Shown here piece by piece: positions 55,317 through 63,975 of a stretch of DNA of 64,000 nt (its first letter is position 1; every line of letters starts with the position of its first letter). The stretch spans positions 310,001 to 374,000 of the forward strand of contig NZ_SSNL01000004.1 in assembly GCF_007004735.1 (NCBI RefSeq), written 5' to 3'. The notes below the pieces were generated by a model. That model was not told the DNA's origin. It saw only the letters and a list, made by a program, of their open reading frames with translations, and did no database searches. This DNA is from Salinigranum halophilum (GTDB taxonomy: Archaea; Halobacteriota; Halobacteria; Halobacteriales; Haloferacaceae). The position numbers and the translations under genes were made by a program.

Positions 55317-56177
55317 TTATCTCGCACGCTCCACGGCGGACGCGAGGGCTCTCTGGGTCAGTACCCGGGTCATGTTCTCCTTGTAGTCGGCGCTCCCGTG
55401 TTCGTCTGACTCGGGGTGAGCCGTCTCCGCCGCGGCCTCGCCCGCCCGTTTGAACAGGTCACCAGAGGGCGTCTCGTCGACGAGAATCTCCTCGGCGTCC
55501 GGGACGCCGATGTTGGTGATGTCGACGGCCGTGAGCGCGACGCCGGCGTCGGTGATGACGCCGTCTTCGAGGACGACGCGGGCGGCGACCCCGACCATCG
55601 CGTAGTCGCCGACCTTGCGCTTCAGCTTGTGGTAGGCGCTCCCCTCGTTCTCGGTGGGGACGGGGACGCGAAGCTCCGTGATGAGTTCCGTCTCGTCGAG
55701 CATGTTGTCGTACGGGAGGAGGAAGAACTCGTCCGCAGGGATGGTCCGTTCGCCGTCGGGTCCGTTGGCGACGACTTCGCCGTCGTGTGCGAGGAGGACC
55801 GTGCCCCAGTCACCCTTCGGGTCGGACTGGGCAACACTGCCGACGACGGTTCCGCGGTTGCGAATCTGCGGGTCCGCGACCAGCGGGGCGGCGTCGAAGA
55901 AGCTCCCGTACGTCTCGGCGATGAGGTCGGACTCCTCGATATCGACGTGTCGACAGAGCGCGCCGATGCGGAGGTGCCCGTCCGACTCTTCTAAGAAGTC
56001 GAGGTCAGCGATGCGGTTCAGGTCGATGACGGTCTCCGGACGGGCGAGGCGGAAACGCATCATCGGAATGAGGCTCTGTCCGCCCGCGAGGATGGCCGGT
56101 TCGTCCAGGCTGCCGAGGAGGCTCACCGCCTCGTCGAGTGTCGTCGGTTCGTGGTGTTCGAATTGGGCTGCTTTCAT
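55317..56177 (-). CDS. coxM: CO dehydrogenase medium (FAD-binding) subunit
   Basis: 286 residues. FAD-binding motif AGGQS (31-35) matches AGGHS of bacterial CoxM. The second FAD motif is TVVGS (110-114) where bacterial CoxM has TIGGN, so the third glycine is a valine here. A CoxM C-terminal domain follows. It passes electrons from the Fe-S clusters to the respiratory chain. It starts 12 bases after the coxG stop. Confidence 0.93.
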   Translation of the reverse strand: MKAAQFEHHEPTTLDEAVSLLGSLDEPAILAGGQSLIPMMRFRLARPETVIDLNRIADLDFLEESDGHLRIGALCRHVDIEESDLIAETYGSFFDAAPLVADPQIRNRGTVVGSVAQSDPKGDWGTVLLAHDGEVVANGPDGERTIPADEFFLLPYDNMLDETELITELRVPVPTENEGSAYHKLKRKVGDYAMVGVAARVVLEDGVITDAGVALTAVDITNIGVPDAEEILVDETPSGDLFKRAGEAAAETAHPESDEHGSADYKENMTRVLTQRALASAVERAR

Positions 56178-56189
56178 GATCGGTGTGGT

Positions 56190-56780
56190 TCAGAGAAGTC
56201 CGCTGAGTCGGTCGCGGATGCCGCTCGACTTCTCGCTCTCTTCGAAGCCGGTCATCTGCTTCTGGATGTTCTTGAAGAAGTTCGAGACGATCTTGTCGGC
56301 GACGGGGTTCATCACCCGCCCGCCGAGTTGGGCGATGCGCCCGGAGACGTCCGCCTCGGTCCCCCACTTGACGACCGAACCGGTCTCTGTCTCCTGGATG
56401 TCCATCCACGACTCCATCTCGAAACTACTGTTCGAGGCGTCGCCGCCGCCCGTCGCGACCATCTTCGGGAACGTGCGCTCCTCGATGGTGACGCGCGTCT
56501 CGAATCGCGGCTTGACGCTACCGACGCCGACCTGCATCAGCGCGGCGTAGACACCACCCTCGACGAACGCGCGCTCCGCGACGACGTCCGGGTTCGCGTC
56601 CGGGAGTGTCTCGATGTCCTCCTCGGGCTCGTAATCGTCGAAGTTGAAATCGTCGTCTTCGATACGCGTGATGTAGCGACACCCCTTGAGGGCGTCGCGT
56701 ACTGCGATTGGGTCCGAGAGAACGATCCACGCGTCCTCCGGCGATACACCTTCCAGCTCGAATTCACCACTGAACTCCAT
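56190..56780 (-). CDS. coxG: CoxG-like SRPBCC-fold protein
   Basis: 196 residues from the ATG at 56780 (MEFSGEFELEGVSPEDAWIVLSDP). SRPBCC/CoxG features are the N-terminal strand, ALKGCRYITRIED, and near the end GTEADVSGRIAQLGGRVMNPVADKIVSNFFKNI, with an amphipathic C-terminal helix. CoxG is implicated in recruiting CO dehydrogenase to the cytoplasmic membrane. It is the first gene of the operon. An insertion of acidic residues (about 43-62, EDDDFNFDDYEPEED) is seen. Confidence 0.9.
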   Translation of the reverse strand: MEFSGEFELEGVSPEDAWIVLSDPIAVRDALKGCRYITRIEDDDFNFDDYEPEEDIETLPDANPDVVAERAFVEGGVYAALMQVGVGSVKPRFETRVTIEERTFPKMVATGGGDASNSSFEMESWMDIQETETGSVVKWGTEADVSGRIAQLGGRVMNPVADKIVSNFFKNIQKQMTGFEESEKSSGIRDRLSGLL

Positions 56781-56810
56781 TTTTGTACTAGCCCCTATGC
56801 GAGTGCTAAG

Positions 56811-56848
56811 ACTCGTGCGAGTGACTCTCACCCAATTGCATAAACGTT
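56811..56848 (-). promoter_or_regulatory. cox operon promoter with palindrome over the expected start
   Basis: GTTTATGCA on the minus strand (complement of 56837-56845) is the best TATA-like element. Transcription would start near 56815, giving a leader of about 35 bases. The perfect 12-base palindrome ACTCGTGCGAGT (56811-56822) lies over the expected start and could be an operator, for example for the AbrB-type protein encoded just upstream. Position-based inference only. Confidence 0.45.
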
Positions 56849-56947
56849 ACTGAAGAACGGAGGGAACACACGTCGTCTCGGGACTGTGTCGGGGGTGTCT
56901 CGCCGACAGAACGTGGAACGAGGCGGGGAAGACACCGGTTCGCCGGG

Positions 56948-57109
56948 TCAGTCGGCGGCCGAGGGGCCGGCTTTGCGCACGATGACGTGCCCGTCCTCGA
57001 CGTGCCACTCGACACGGTCACCCTCGCCCACGTCGAGGAAGTTCCGGACCGGCTTGGGGATGGTCGTGAGATTCTTCTCCGAGACCTTGGTGTCCGCTAG
57101 CATTCCCAT
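56948..57109 (-). CDS. Small AbrB/SpoVT-type DNA-binding protein upstream of cox
   Basis: 53 residues, below usual size cut-offs. The sequence begins MGMLADTKVSEKNLTTIPKP and includes VRNFLDVGEGDRVEWHVEDGHVIVRK, the swapped-hairpin AbrB/MazE fold. Archaeal AbrB-like proteins are either regulators or antitoxins. No toxin gene is next to it. It lies 168 bases ahead of coxG in the same direction, separated by the cox promoter, so a role in controlling the cox operon is a reasonable guess. Confidence 0.82.
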   Translation of the reverse strand: MGMLADTKVSEKNLTTIPKPVRNFLDVGEGDRVEWHVEDGHVIVRKAGPSAAD

Positions 57110-57180
57110 AGAGTTCACCTAGCATTTGCATAGAGAGGGGTCGTATTCAACGTTGTCGTGGCCGCGAACGTCGCCCCCAC

Positions 57181-57195
57181 GTGGTATTATACCAC
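57181..57195. promoter_or_regulatory. Palindrome overlapping the TATA box of the gene at 57216
   Basis: GTGGTATTATACCAC is a perfect inverted repeat (GTGGTAT-T-ATACCAC). Its middle TATTATA is in place for a TATA box about 30 bases before the ATG at 57216. A repressor bound here would block TBP. It lies between the divergent AbrB-cox unit and the moeA side, so it may help coordinate both. Confidence 0.55.
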
Positions 57196-57215
57196 ACCCC
57201 GCGTAGGGACGAGTC

Positions 57216-57647
57216 ATGGACTGTGCTCCCTTCTTCGACCTCGTCGACGAACTGGTCGGCGACCGCCTCGTCCGTCCCCGGGAGACGCGGGCCGGCGGCC
57301 AGTGCGTCGTCGACTTCTTCCACCCGTCGACCGCGGCGCGGCTGGGTGACGACAGCCTCGTGACCGCGTTCAACCGCAGCGGCATCGTGTGGGCACCGCC
57401 CGCCCGCCGGCTCGGTATCCAACTCAGGGTCCCCGAGACCGACGAATCGCGCGTGCGAGCGGCGCTGGCGGCGGGCCCGTTCCCGGTCGACCGGACGGAC
57501 CACCGCGGGGCCTCCGCACCGGACGGCGAGATGGTGATGCTCGTCCACTACGCGATTCGCGAGGCGGACGTCTCTGACGCGGACCTGCGGGCGACGCTCG
57601 AGGCTGTCGCGGCCGCAATCGAGCGTCCGACCGGCGCGGACGCGTGA
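57216..57647 (+). CDS. Conserved-looking hypothetical protein between cox and moeA
   Basis: 143 residues (MDCAPFFDLVDELVGDR). A soluble alpha/beta protein with a valine/arginine-rich middle (VVDFFHPSTAARLGDDSLVTAFNRSG) and an acidic C-terminal helix. No signal peptide, membrane segment or Cys cluster except Cys3 and one internal Cys. I do not recognise the family. Its position between the CO dehydrogenase operon and the molybdenum cofactor genes suggests a role in one of them. Confidence 0.65.
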   Translation: MDCAPFFDLVDELVGDRLVRPRETRAGGQCVVDFFHPSTAARLGDDSLVTAFNRSGIVWAPPARRLGIQLRVPETDESRVRAALAAGPFPVDRTDHRGASAPDGEMVMLVHYAIREADVSDADLRATLEAVAAAIERPTGADA

Positions 57648-57711
57648 CTCGGCACCTCGCTCACCGTCCGCGTGAGAGGATTTAACAACCCCCATCGCCA
57701 ACCCGAGGGGC

Positions 57712-58968
57712 GTGACACAGGACACCGACGACGCGCACGAGTCGTCCGAACCGTACGACGTGATGCTGTCCATCCCCGAGGCGGCCCGCCGGGTCCACGC
57801 GCTCCGCCGGTCGACGCTCGCGACGCGCCCGACGGAGACGGTCCCGCTCGCCGAGTGCGGCGGTCGCACGCTCGCCACCGACGTCGTCGCCGACGCCGAC
57901 CAGCCGCCGCACTCGCACGCGACGATGGACGGCTTCGCGTTCGACGCGACCGAGGAGTACCCGCTCCGCCTCCGCGACTCCGCCGTCTTCCCCGAGGACG
58001 AGCCGTCCGACATCGGTGAGCGCGAGGCCGTTCGAATCGCGACGGGCGCACCGCTCCCCGCGGGCGCGAACGCGGTCCTCAAACGTGAGGAGGCGACGGT
58101 CACCGAAGAAGGGGGTGAGGAGTACCTCGACGGCCCGACGCTCTCACCGTGGACGTACGTCTATCGCCGCGGGAGCAACGTCTCTGCGGGCGAGACCCTC
58201 TTCACTGCGGGCGAGCGGCTCTCCGCGAAGGATACAATCCTGCTCCGCGACCTCGGACACGAGTCCGTCGAGGTGCACGAGCGCCTCTCGGTCGCGTTAC
58301 TCGCGACTGGGACCGAGATACACGAGGGCCGACACACCGACCTCGACTCGCCGATGCTCGCCGCGCTCGTGCGCGCGTGGGGTCACGAGGCGACCTACGA
58401 GGGGTCGGTCCCCGACGACTACGAGACGGTCCGGGACCGAGTCAGCGAGTTGGCCGACGGGTACGACGTCGTCGTCACCACCGGCGGGACGAGCGTCGGC
58501 AAGAAGGATTACGCCATCCGGGCGCTCGCAGAACTCGGCGACGTGCTGTTCCACCGGGTCCGCATCCGCCCGGGCAAACCAATCGCCGTCGCCGACTTCG
58601 GTGACGCCGTCGCCTTCGCCATCCCGGGGAAACCCGTCGGTGCCCACGCCGTCACGACCCTCGTCGCCCGGCCCTTCTTCGTCGGCGAGACGCGGCGGCC
58701 GACGGTGACGGCGACGCTCTCGCGCGGGTTCGACATCGGCGTCGAGGGCTTCGACTACGTCGTCCCGGTGACGCTCTCGGGGGACGACGAGGCCCTCCCG
58801 CTCGGCCACGTCGACTCGCCCCTCACGGTGTACGACGAGACGTTCGACCCGAGCGTCCTCTCTTCCAGTACGCGGGCGACTCGTGCCGACGGGTTCGTCG
58901 TGACCGACAGCGGCATCGAGGCGGGGACGTCGGTCGAGGTCGTCCCCTACGACGTCGTCGAGCGATGA
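57712..58968 (+). CDS. moeA: Molybdopterin molybdenumtransferase MoeA
   Basis: 418 residues from a GTG at 57712; a TTTAAC box about 25-30 bases upstream supports this start. The family motifs are CGGRTLATDVVADADQPPHSHATMDGFAF (loop containing the catalytic Asp region), GAPLPAGANAVLKREEA, LATGTEI, TTGGTSVGKKDYA and IPGKPVGAHAVTTLVARPF. It inserts molybdate into adenylated molybdopterin, needed by CO dehydrogenase. In-frame ATGs further on would shorten it into the conserved part. The mocA-like gene overlaps its stop by four bases. Confidence 0.93.
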   Translation: MTQDTDDAHESSEPYDVMLSIPEAARRVHALRRSTLATRPTETVPLAECGGRTLATDVVADADQPPHSHATMDGFAFDATEEYPLRLRDSAVFPEDEPSDIGEREAVRIATGAPLPAGANAVLKREEATVTEEGGEEYLDGPTLSPWTYVYRRGSNVSAGETLFTAGERLSAKDTILLRDLGHESVEVHERLSVALLATGTEIHEGRHTDLDSPMLAALVRAWGHEATYEGSVPDDYETVRDRVSELADGYDVVVTTGGTSVGKKDYAIRALAELGDVLFHRVRIRPGKPIAVADFGDAVAFAIPGKPVGAHAVTTLVARPFFVGETRRPTVTATLSRGFDIGVEGFDYVVPVTLSGDDEALPLGHVDSPLTVYDETFDPSVLSSSTRATRADGFVVTDSGIEAGTSVEVVPYDVVER

Positions 58969-59624
58969 GCGACGCCGGGGAGTCCCGTTCGGAGCGACTG
59001 CCGCTCGTCCATCCGCCGGCGGCCGTGGGTGCTGACGAGTGCGCGCCACGTGTGGCCGGCGTCCTCCTCGCTGCGGGGACGAGTTCACGCTTCGGCGACG
59101 CGAACAAACTCCTCGCGACCTACGAGGGAACGCCGCTGGTCCGTCACGCGGCCGAGACGCTCGTCGAGGCCGGCCTCGCTCCGCTCGTCGCCGTCGTCGG
59201 CTACCAGCGCGACCGGGTGACCGCGGCGCTTTCGGGGCTTCCGTTCACGGTCGTGGAGAACCCCCAGTACGACGAGGGGCAGGCGACGTCGGTCCGGCGG
59301 GGAGTCGAGGCGCTCGACCCCGACGTCGACGCCGTCGTGTTCGCGCTCGGTGATATGCCCGCCGTCGCGCCCGAGAGCGTGCGAGCGCTCGTCGACGTCT
59401 ACCGAACGGAGTCGTGGACCGCGCTCGCGGCCGCCTACGAGGGCGAGCGCGGGAACCCGGTCTTCTTCGACCGCCAGCACTTCGACGCGCTCGCCGGCGT
59501 CTCGGGCGACCGGGGTGGCCGGCGAATCCTCACCGCTGGCACAGGGTCGGCGCTGGTCGAGACGGGTGACGCAGGCGTCCGTCGCGACGTCGACACCCGG
59601 GCAGACCTCGACCGGTTCGGCTAG
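58965..59624 (+). CDS. mocA: MobA/MocA-like molybdenum cofactor nucleotidyltransferase
   Basis: 219 residues with a short N-terminal extension. The nucleotide motif is GVLLAAGTSSRFGDANKLL (LAAGxSxRxGxxK), followed by VVGYQRDRVTAAL, NPQYDEGQATSVRRGVEAL and ALGDMPAVAPESV. This is the MocA subgroup, which adds CMP to give molybdopterin cytosine dinucleotide, the form used by CO dehydrogenases. It is coupled to moeA, supporting a cofactor role for the divergent cox operon. The stop shares the CTAG palindrome with the convergent gene at 59621. Confidence 0.87.
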   Translation: MSDAGESRSERLPLVHPPAAVGADECAPRVAGVLLAAGTSSRFGDANKLLATYEGTPLVRHAAETLVEAGLAPLVAVVGYQRDRVTAALSGLPFTVVENPQYDEGQATSVRRGVEALDPDVDAVVFALGDMPAVAPESVRALVDVYRTESWTALAAAYEGERGNPVFFDRQHFDALAGVSGDRGGRRILTAGTGSALVETGDAGVRRDVDTRADLDRFG

Positions 59625-59926
59625 TCGTCCGCCGGTCGCACCCACTGGTGGACGCCGTGTCGAGCGAGCTGTTTGACCGCGGCCGGCGACGGCGCCGACC
59701 GCTGGAGGCTGGGTCCGACGAGGTACCGGCCCGTGGCGTCGAACTGCGGTCCCTCACGGAGGAGCCCCCGCCTGCACATGGTCTCGAGCACGTCGGCGAC
59801 GGTTCGCTCGCGCCCCGAGATGAGGTTCGCTTCCTCGACGACGCTCTCGACGTCGACCCACCCCCGGAGGTACGCGAGTCTGATGGCGGCGACCCAGGCG
59901 GGTTCGCGGTTTAGTTCTCGACACAT
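59621..59926 (-). CDS. Hypothetical winged-helix-like protein
   Basis: 101 residues from the ATG at 59926 (MCRELNREPAWVAAIRLAYLRGWVDV). It looks like a small winged-helix protein: SVVEEANLISGRERTVADVLETMCRRGLLREG. Longer starts are possible: an ATG at 59998 lies inside a TATATAAAC box (59998-60003 on the plus strand), so it is unlikely, whereas GTG codons at 59965 or 59959 would suit a leaderless mRNA. Function unknown; possibly a regulator. Confidence 0.62.
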   Translation of the reverse strand: MCRELNREPAWVAAIRLAYLRGWVDVESVVEEANLISGRERTVADVLETMCRRGLLREGPQFDATGRYLVGPSLQRSAPSPAAVKQLARHGVHQWVRPADD

Positions 59927-60252
59927 GGTTGGCTGGTCCGGTGGCGCACTCGTCCCCACTCGCACCTCGGTTAGCCATCGTTGGGACTCGAACGACATAT
60001 AAACCGACTGTTCAGGTCAGTATCGCGCTCGCGCGTTCCCGTCGACGCCGCTATCGCCTCACCGAGAGACCGTCCGTCTCGACGTCGAGCCCCCGGTTCG
60101 CTGGACGCGTGCTCGGACGCGTTCGGCTGTCACGTCACGCCACCGAACGGAGCCGGAGTCGAATCCGACTTTGGGTTCGAAGGTTCGGGCGTTCTCTCAC
60201 CGAACGAACGAAAGAGAAACCCCGTTGAATAAGGGGCCCGTACTAGCCAGTA
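59927..60252. other. Divergent promoter region between a winged-helix-like gene and copA
   Basis: 326 bases without a gene. The TATATAAAC element at 59996-60003 serves the minus-strand gene. On the plus strand, a GAATAAGG at about 60226-60233 lies about 20-27 bases before the copA ATG and is a candidate TATA box. In the middle, nothing identifiable; two GAACG/CGAACG-type direct repeats at about 60200-60212 could be regulatory. Confidence 0.4.
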
Positions 60253-62886
60253 ATGAGCCAGCATCGAAGCCAGATCGACATCCAGGGGATGAGCTGTGCG
60301 AACTGTTCGCAGAGCATCGCCGACGCCGTCGGTGCCCTCGACGGCGTGTCGGAGGTGAACGTCAACTTCGCCACCGACGAGGGGACCGTCGAGTACGACC
60401 CGGCGGTCGTCTCGCTCGGGCGGATCTTCGAAGCCATCGAGGAGGCCGGATACCACCCCGTCACGGAGTCGGTGACGGTCGCCATCACGGATATGTCGTG
60501 TGCGAACTGCTCGGAGACGGTGCAGGAGGCACTCGCGGGGACGCCGGGGGTCGTCGACGCGGACGTCAACTACGCGACCGACGAGGCGCAGGTCCGCGTC
60601 AATCCGGCGGAGGTGAACCGTTCGACCCTCTACGACGCCATCGAGGACGCGGGCTACACACCCGTCAGGGAGGACGGAGCGGACGGCGACGGTGACGGTG
60701 ACTCGGGGACCGACGCCCGCGACGCCGCCCGCCAGGCCGAGATTCGGCGTCAGCTGCGCCTGACGCTGTTCGGCGCGGCGCTCGCTACCCCCCTGCTCTT
60801 TTTCATCGTCGAGAAGCTCCTGCTGGGTGGGAGCGTCCTCCCCGACCGGGTCTTCGGCGTCGAGTTCGGCTGGGTCCAGTTCCTGCTCGCCACGCCGGTG
60901 CAGGTGGTCCTCGGCTGGCCGTTCTACAGGAACTCCTACAAGGCGCTCGTGAAGAACGGCCGCGCCAACATGGACGTCCTCATCGCGCTGGGGTCGACGA
61001 CGGCGTACCTCTACTCCGTCGCCGTGCTCGGTGGGGCCATCGCCGGGAGCCTCTACTTCGACACGGCGGCGCTCATCCTCGTGTTCATCACGCTCGGCAA
61101 CTACCTCGAGGCCCGCTCGAAGGGCCAGGCCGGCGAGGCGCTCCGGAAGCTGCTGGAGATGGAGGCCGAGACGGCGACCCTCGTCGATGACGAGGGCAAC
61201 GAACGCGAGGTCCCACTGGAGGACGTCGCGGTCGGCGACCGGATGAAGGTGCGCCCCGGCGAGCAGATTCCGACGGACGGGGTCGTCGTCGACGGGCAGT
61301 CCGCAGTCGACGAGTCGATGGTCACCGGCGAGTCGGTCCCCGTCGAGAAGCGCGAGGGCGACGAGGTCGTCGGCTCGACCATCAACGAGAACGGCGTCCT
61401 CGTCGTCGAGGCGACGAAGGTCGGGTCGGACACCGCGCTGCAACAGATCGTCCAGACTGTCAAGGAAGCGCAGTCGCGCCAACCCGACATCCAGAACCTC
61501 GCCGACCGCATCTCGGCGTACTTCGTCCCCGCGGTCATCGCGAACGCCCTGCTGTGGGGGCTCGTCTGGTATCTGTTCCCCGCGACGCTCGCCGGCGTCG
61601 TCGAGTGGCTCCCGCTGTGGGGGCTGGTCGCGGGCGGCCCTGCCGTCGCCGGCGGGAGCGTCTCGGTCTTCGAGTTCGCCGTCATCGTCTTCGCGTCGGC
61701 CGTGCTCATCGCCTGCCCCTGCGCGTTGGGGCTGGCGACGCCGGCGGCGACGATGGTCGGTACCACCCTCGGCGCACAGCACGGCGTCCTGTTCAAAGGC
61801 GGTGACGTCCTCGAGCGCGCGAAGGACGTCGACACCGTCGTCTTCGACAAGACGGGGACGCTCACGAAGGGCGAGATGGAGTTGACCGACGTCGTCGCCT
61901 TCGACGAGAAGCGCCCGGTCACCGACGGGGGCGCGCTCGCCGAACCCGACCGACTCACCGAGGAGACGGTCCTCCGCCTCGCGGCCAGCGCCGAGCGCGG
62001 GAGCGAACACCCGCTCGCCCGGGCGATCGTCGACGGAGCGCGAGCGCGCGGCATCGACGTGCCCGAACCCGACCGCTTCGAGAACGTCCCGGGTCACGGC
62101 GTCCGGGCGACCGTCGATGGAGACGAGGTGCTCGTCGGCAACCGGAAGCTACTCCGCGACAACGGCATCGACCCCGACCCCGCGGCGGAGACGATGGAGC
62201 GACTCGAAAGGGAGGGGAAGACGGCGATGCTCGTCGGCCGCGTGCCTGCCGACGCGAGCGCGTCCGCTGACGCGAGCGCGGGCGAACTCCTGGGCGTGGT
62301 CGCCGACGCCGACACGGTCAAAGAGAGCGCGAAGGAGGCCGTGAGCGCCCTCCGCGAACGCGGCGTGGACGTGATGATGCTCACGGGCGACAACGAGCGG
62401 ACCGCCCGCGCCGTCGCCGAACGGGTCGGCATCGACCCCGAGAACGTCCGCGCGGGGGTCCTCCCCGAGGACAAGTCCGACGCCGTCGAGGCCATCCAGG
62501 CCGAGGGACGCAAGGCGATGATGGTCGGTGACGGCGTCAACGACGCCCCCGCGCTCGCGGTCGCCTACGTCGGCACGGCCATCGGGAGCGGGACCGACGT
62601 CGCCATCGAGGCCGCCGACGTCACGCTGATGCGCGACGACCCGCTCGACGTGGTGAAGGCCATTCGAATCTCGGACGCGACGCTCGCGAAGATCAAACAG
62701 AACCTCGTGTGGGCGCTCGGGTACAACACGGCGATGATTCCGCTGGCCTCGCTGGGCCTGCTCCAGCCGGTGCTCGCCGCCGGGGCGATGGCCTTCTCGA
62801 GCGTGTCGGTGTTGGCGAACAGCCTGCTCTTTCGGCGGTACAGCCCCGAGGAAGACTACGAACTGTTCGGGAAGCTTCGGCGGTAG
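60253..62886 (+). CDS. copA: CopA-type copper-transporting P1B ATPase
   Basis: 877 residues. Two N-terminal heavy-metal domains carry GMSCANCS and DMSCANCS. The membrane CPC motif is [14 protein letters not shown]. Phosphorylation site DKTGTLTKG, actuator TGES ([11 protein letters not shown]) and hinge [10 protein letters not shown] are present, as are the HP loop and about eight membrane helices. It exports Cu+ from the cytoplasm using ATP. Closeness to the Mo-Cu CO dehydrogenase cluster may be chance or may link copper homeostasis with cofactor assembly. Start at 60253, after a short A+T-rich region. Confidence 0.94.
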   Translation: MSQHRSQIDIQGMSCANCSQSIADAVGALDGVSEVNVNFATDEGTVEYDPAVVSLGRIFEAIEEAGYHPVTESVTVAITDMSCANCSETVQEALAGTPGVVDADVNYATDEAQVRVNPAEVNRSTLYDAIEDAGYTPVREDGADGDGDGDSGTDARDAARQAEIRRQLRLTLFGAALATPLLFFIVEKLLLGGSVLPDRVFGVEFGWVQFLLATPVQVVLGWPFYRNSYKALVKNGRANMDVLIALGSTTAYLYSVAVLGGAIAGSLYFDTAALILVFITLGNYLEARSKGQAGEALRKLLEMEAETATLVDDEGNEREVPLEDVAVGDRMKVRPGEQIPTDGVVVDGQSAVDESMVTGESVPVEKREGDEVVGSTINENGVLVVEATKVGSDTALQQIVQTVKEAQSRQPDIQNLADRISAYFVPAVIANALLWGLVWYLFPATLAGVVEWLPLWGLVAGGPAVAGGSVSVFEFAVIVFASAVLIACPCALGLATPAATMVGTTLGAQHGVLFKGGDVLERAKDVDTVVFDKTGTLTKGEMELTDVVAFDEKRPVTDGGALAEPDRLTEETVLRLAASAERGSEHPLARAIVDGARARGIDVPEPDRFENVPGHGVRATVDGDEVLVGNRKLLRDNGIDPDPAAETMERLEREGKTAMLVGRVPADASASADASAGELLGVVADADTVKESAKEAVSALRERGVDVMMLTGDNERTARAVAERVGIDPENVRAGVLPEDKSDAVEAIQAEGRKAMMVGDGVNDAPALAVAYVGTAIGSGTDVAIEAADVTLMRDDPLDVVKAIRISDATLAKIKQNLVWALGYNTAMIPLASLGLLQPVLAAGAMAFSSVSVLANSLLFRRYSPEEDYELFGKLRR

Positions 62887-63035
62887 AGTGGCTCCCCACG
62901 ATGTCGACTCGTGAGATTCGGGGGCGAATAGATTGAGCTGAGCTAATTACGAGTAGGTGACCAATCAGCTTGGCTTATTTTATCAAACCCAGAAATAGTA
63001 TTTTAAACAGTTAACGACATTTGAGATAGTAAGTC
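62887..63035. other. Start of a lower-G+C patch
   Basis: From about 62930 the DNA turns A+T-rich (GCTTATTTTATCAAACCCAG, ATTTTAAACAGTTAACG), unlike the upstream genes. TATTTTAAA near 63000 is a likely promoter of the frame starting at 63036. A weak hairpin ATTCG-GGGG-CGAAT lies at 62916-62929. Confidence 0.55.
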
Positions 63036-63962
63036 GTGACTCAGCATCGCGTTCGGATTGTCGCAACTGATGGGGACTATACCCGAACAGTCGCGTTCAT
63101 TCGTTGTGACCCTGATAACGAATACGTCTATGGAACCTGTGACACAATCAGTGGAGACCCTTCGACCAAAATCACATATCACAATGATGGGTATGTTCAT
63201 CATAAGCCGTATCGGTCGGGACCTCTGGATGTAAGGCCAATTTGTTATGGGCCGCCAATCAGGGATTTCACCGGGTTCTTCTCCGGGAATATAGTACGCT
63301 CTATTCCGAGAACATTGGACGGTCTCCAAACGCCATCGTTTGAAGACGATGACCGACCTATCGACCATATCACATATATAGACACCAGAGGTAGTGATGT
63401 CTCTCTGTGCTATCAGTGGATTATGTGTGAGCCAGGATTTCCAGTTGGTGATTTAGTTTCCCGCGCAACTGGACGCGTTGATAAGAACGCACAAGTCAGC
63501 TACCATATCTATACGGCGGTCGACCCTTGGGTAGGTGTAATATATGGTCCCGGGTTTCGACCTGAGTTTTTACCTCCGTACTCCAGCGGTTTCCGACCGA
63601 TGGGTGAAGCAGTTCGAATCCGTGCTGAACGCTCACCATATCCGGAGCCATGCGTAAGCGGGTCACGAGGCTGCGATGGTCCAGATGGGACTGGCCCGCT
63701 CTGTGGAGGTTGTAAAAAAAATATACGAGAGGTCGTGACACCTTGTGAGGGTGTGCCCTTCGAAAGATACCTATATATTGCTATTCAGATGTTTTATCGG
63801 TTTGAATATTATATAGATAGTGGCATGGGTGGCGGATTCGGAACCACGCCGAGACGTGCTCGCTCACGCCGTTCGCTGCGCGCGACTCGTCTGGTTCGAA
63901 TCCACCGTCCACCACACAGCCTCGCACGAGTGCGAGAGACACGGAGGTCTCTCGCGGTGTGA
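63036..63962 (+). CDS. Orphan low-G+C protein with a tail running into normal DNA; probably truncated
   Basis: 308 residues from a GTG at 63036. Family unknown. The core (about residues 1-265) is rich in Tyr, Gly, Asp and Pro; it has four Cys in CVSGSRGCDG and LCGGCKKN (zinc-knuckle-like) and more Cys upstream. Codons are markedly A+T-richer than in neighbouring genes. After about 63828 the frame enters G+C-rich DNA and encodes an arginine-rich tail (TPRRARSRRSLRATR), which is unlikely to be native. So the gene was probably cut at the boundary and reads through by chance. It lies next to a tRNA 3' end, as expected of an integrated element remnant. Confidence 0.5.
   Translation: MTQHRVRIVATDGDYTRTVAFIRCDPDNEYVYGTCDTISGDPSTKITYHNDGYVHHKPYRSGPLDVRPICYGPPIRDFTGFFSGNIVRSIPRTLDGLQTPSFEDDDRPIDHITYIDTRGSDVSLCYQWIMCEPGFPVGDLVSRATGRVDKNAQVSYHIYTAVDPWVGVIYGPGFRPEFLPPYSSGFRPMGEAVRIRAERSPYPEPCVSGSRGCDGPDGTGPLCGGCKKNIREVVTPCEGVPFERYLYIAIQMFYRFEYYIDSGMGGGFGTTPRRARSRRSLRATRLVRIHRPPHSLARVRETRRSLAV
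63826..63845. repeat. Imperfect copy of the tRNA 3' end (att-like)
   Basis: TGGGTGGCGGATTCGGAACC resembles the tRNA 3' segment at 63976-63997 (TGGGTTGGGGCGGATTCGAACC): the ends match, with three bases missing in one part and one extra G in another. It lies where A+T-rich DNA turns G+C-rich. It may be the second att site of an element that entered at the tRNA 3' end. By sequence alone the case is moderate. Confidence 0.4.
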
Positions 63963-63975
63963 TGCTCGGCAGAAG

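Noticed and set aside
60130-62097. Minus-strand 655-residue frame
   Set aside because: Antisense to the copper ATPase, which is unambiguous.
62916-62929. ATTCG-GGGG-CGAAT hairpin as a copA terminator
   Set aside because: Only five base pairs, no T-run after it; archaeal terminators usually need T-rich tracts.
63890-63915. T-arm-like sequence GGTTCGAATCCACC in plus sense
   Set aside because: Flanking stems do not pair beyond three bases and no other tRNA arms are found; a chance match or eroded fragment.
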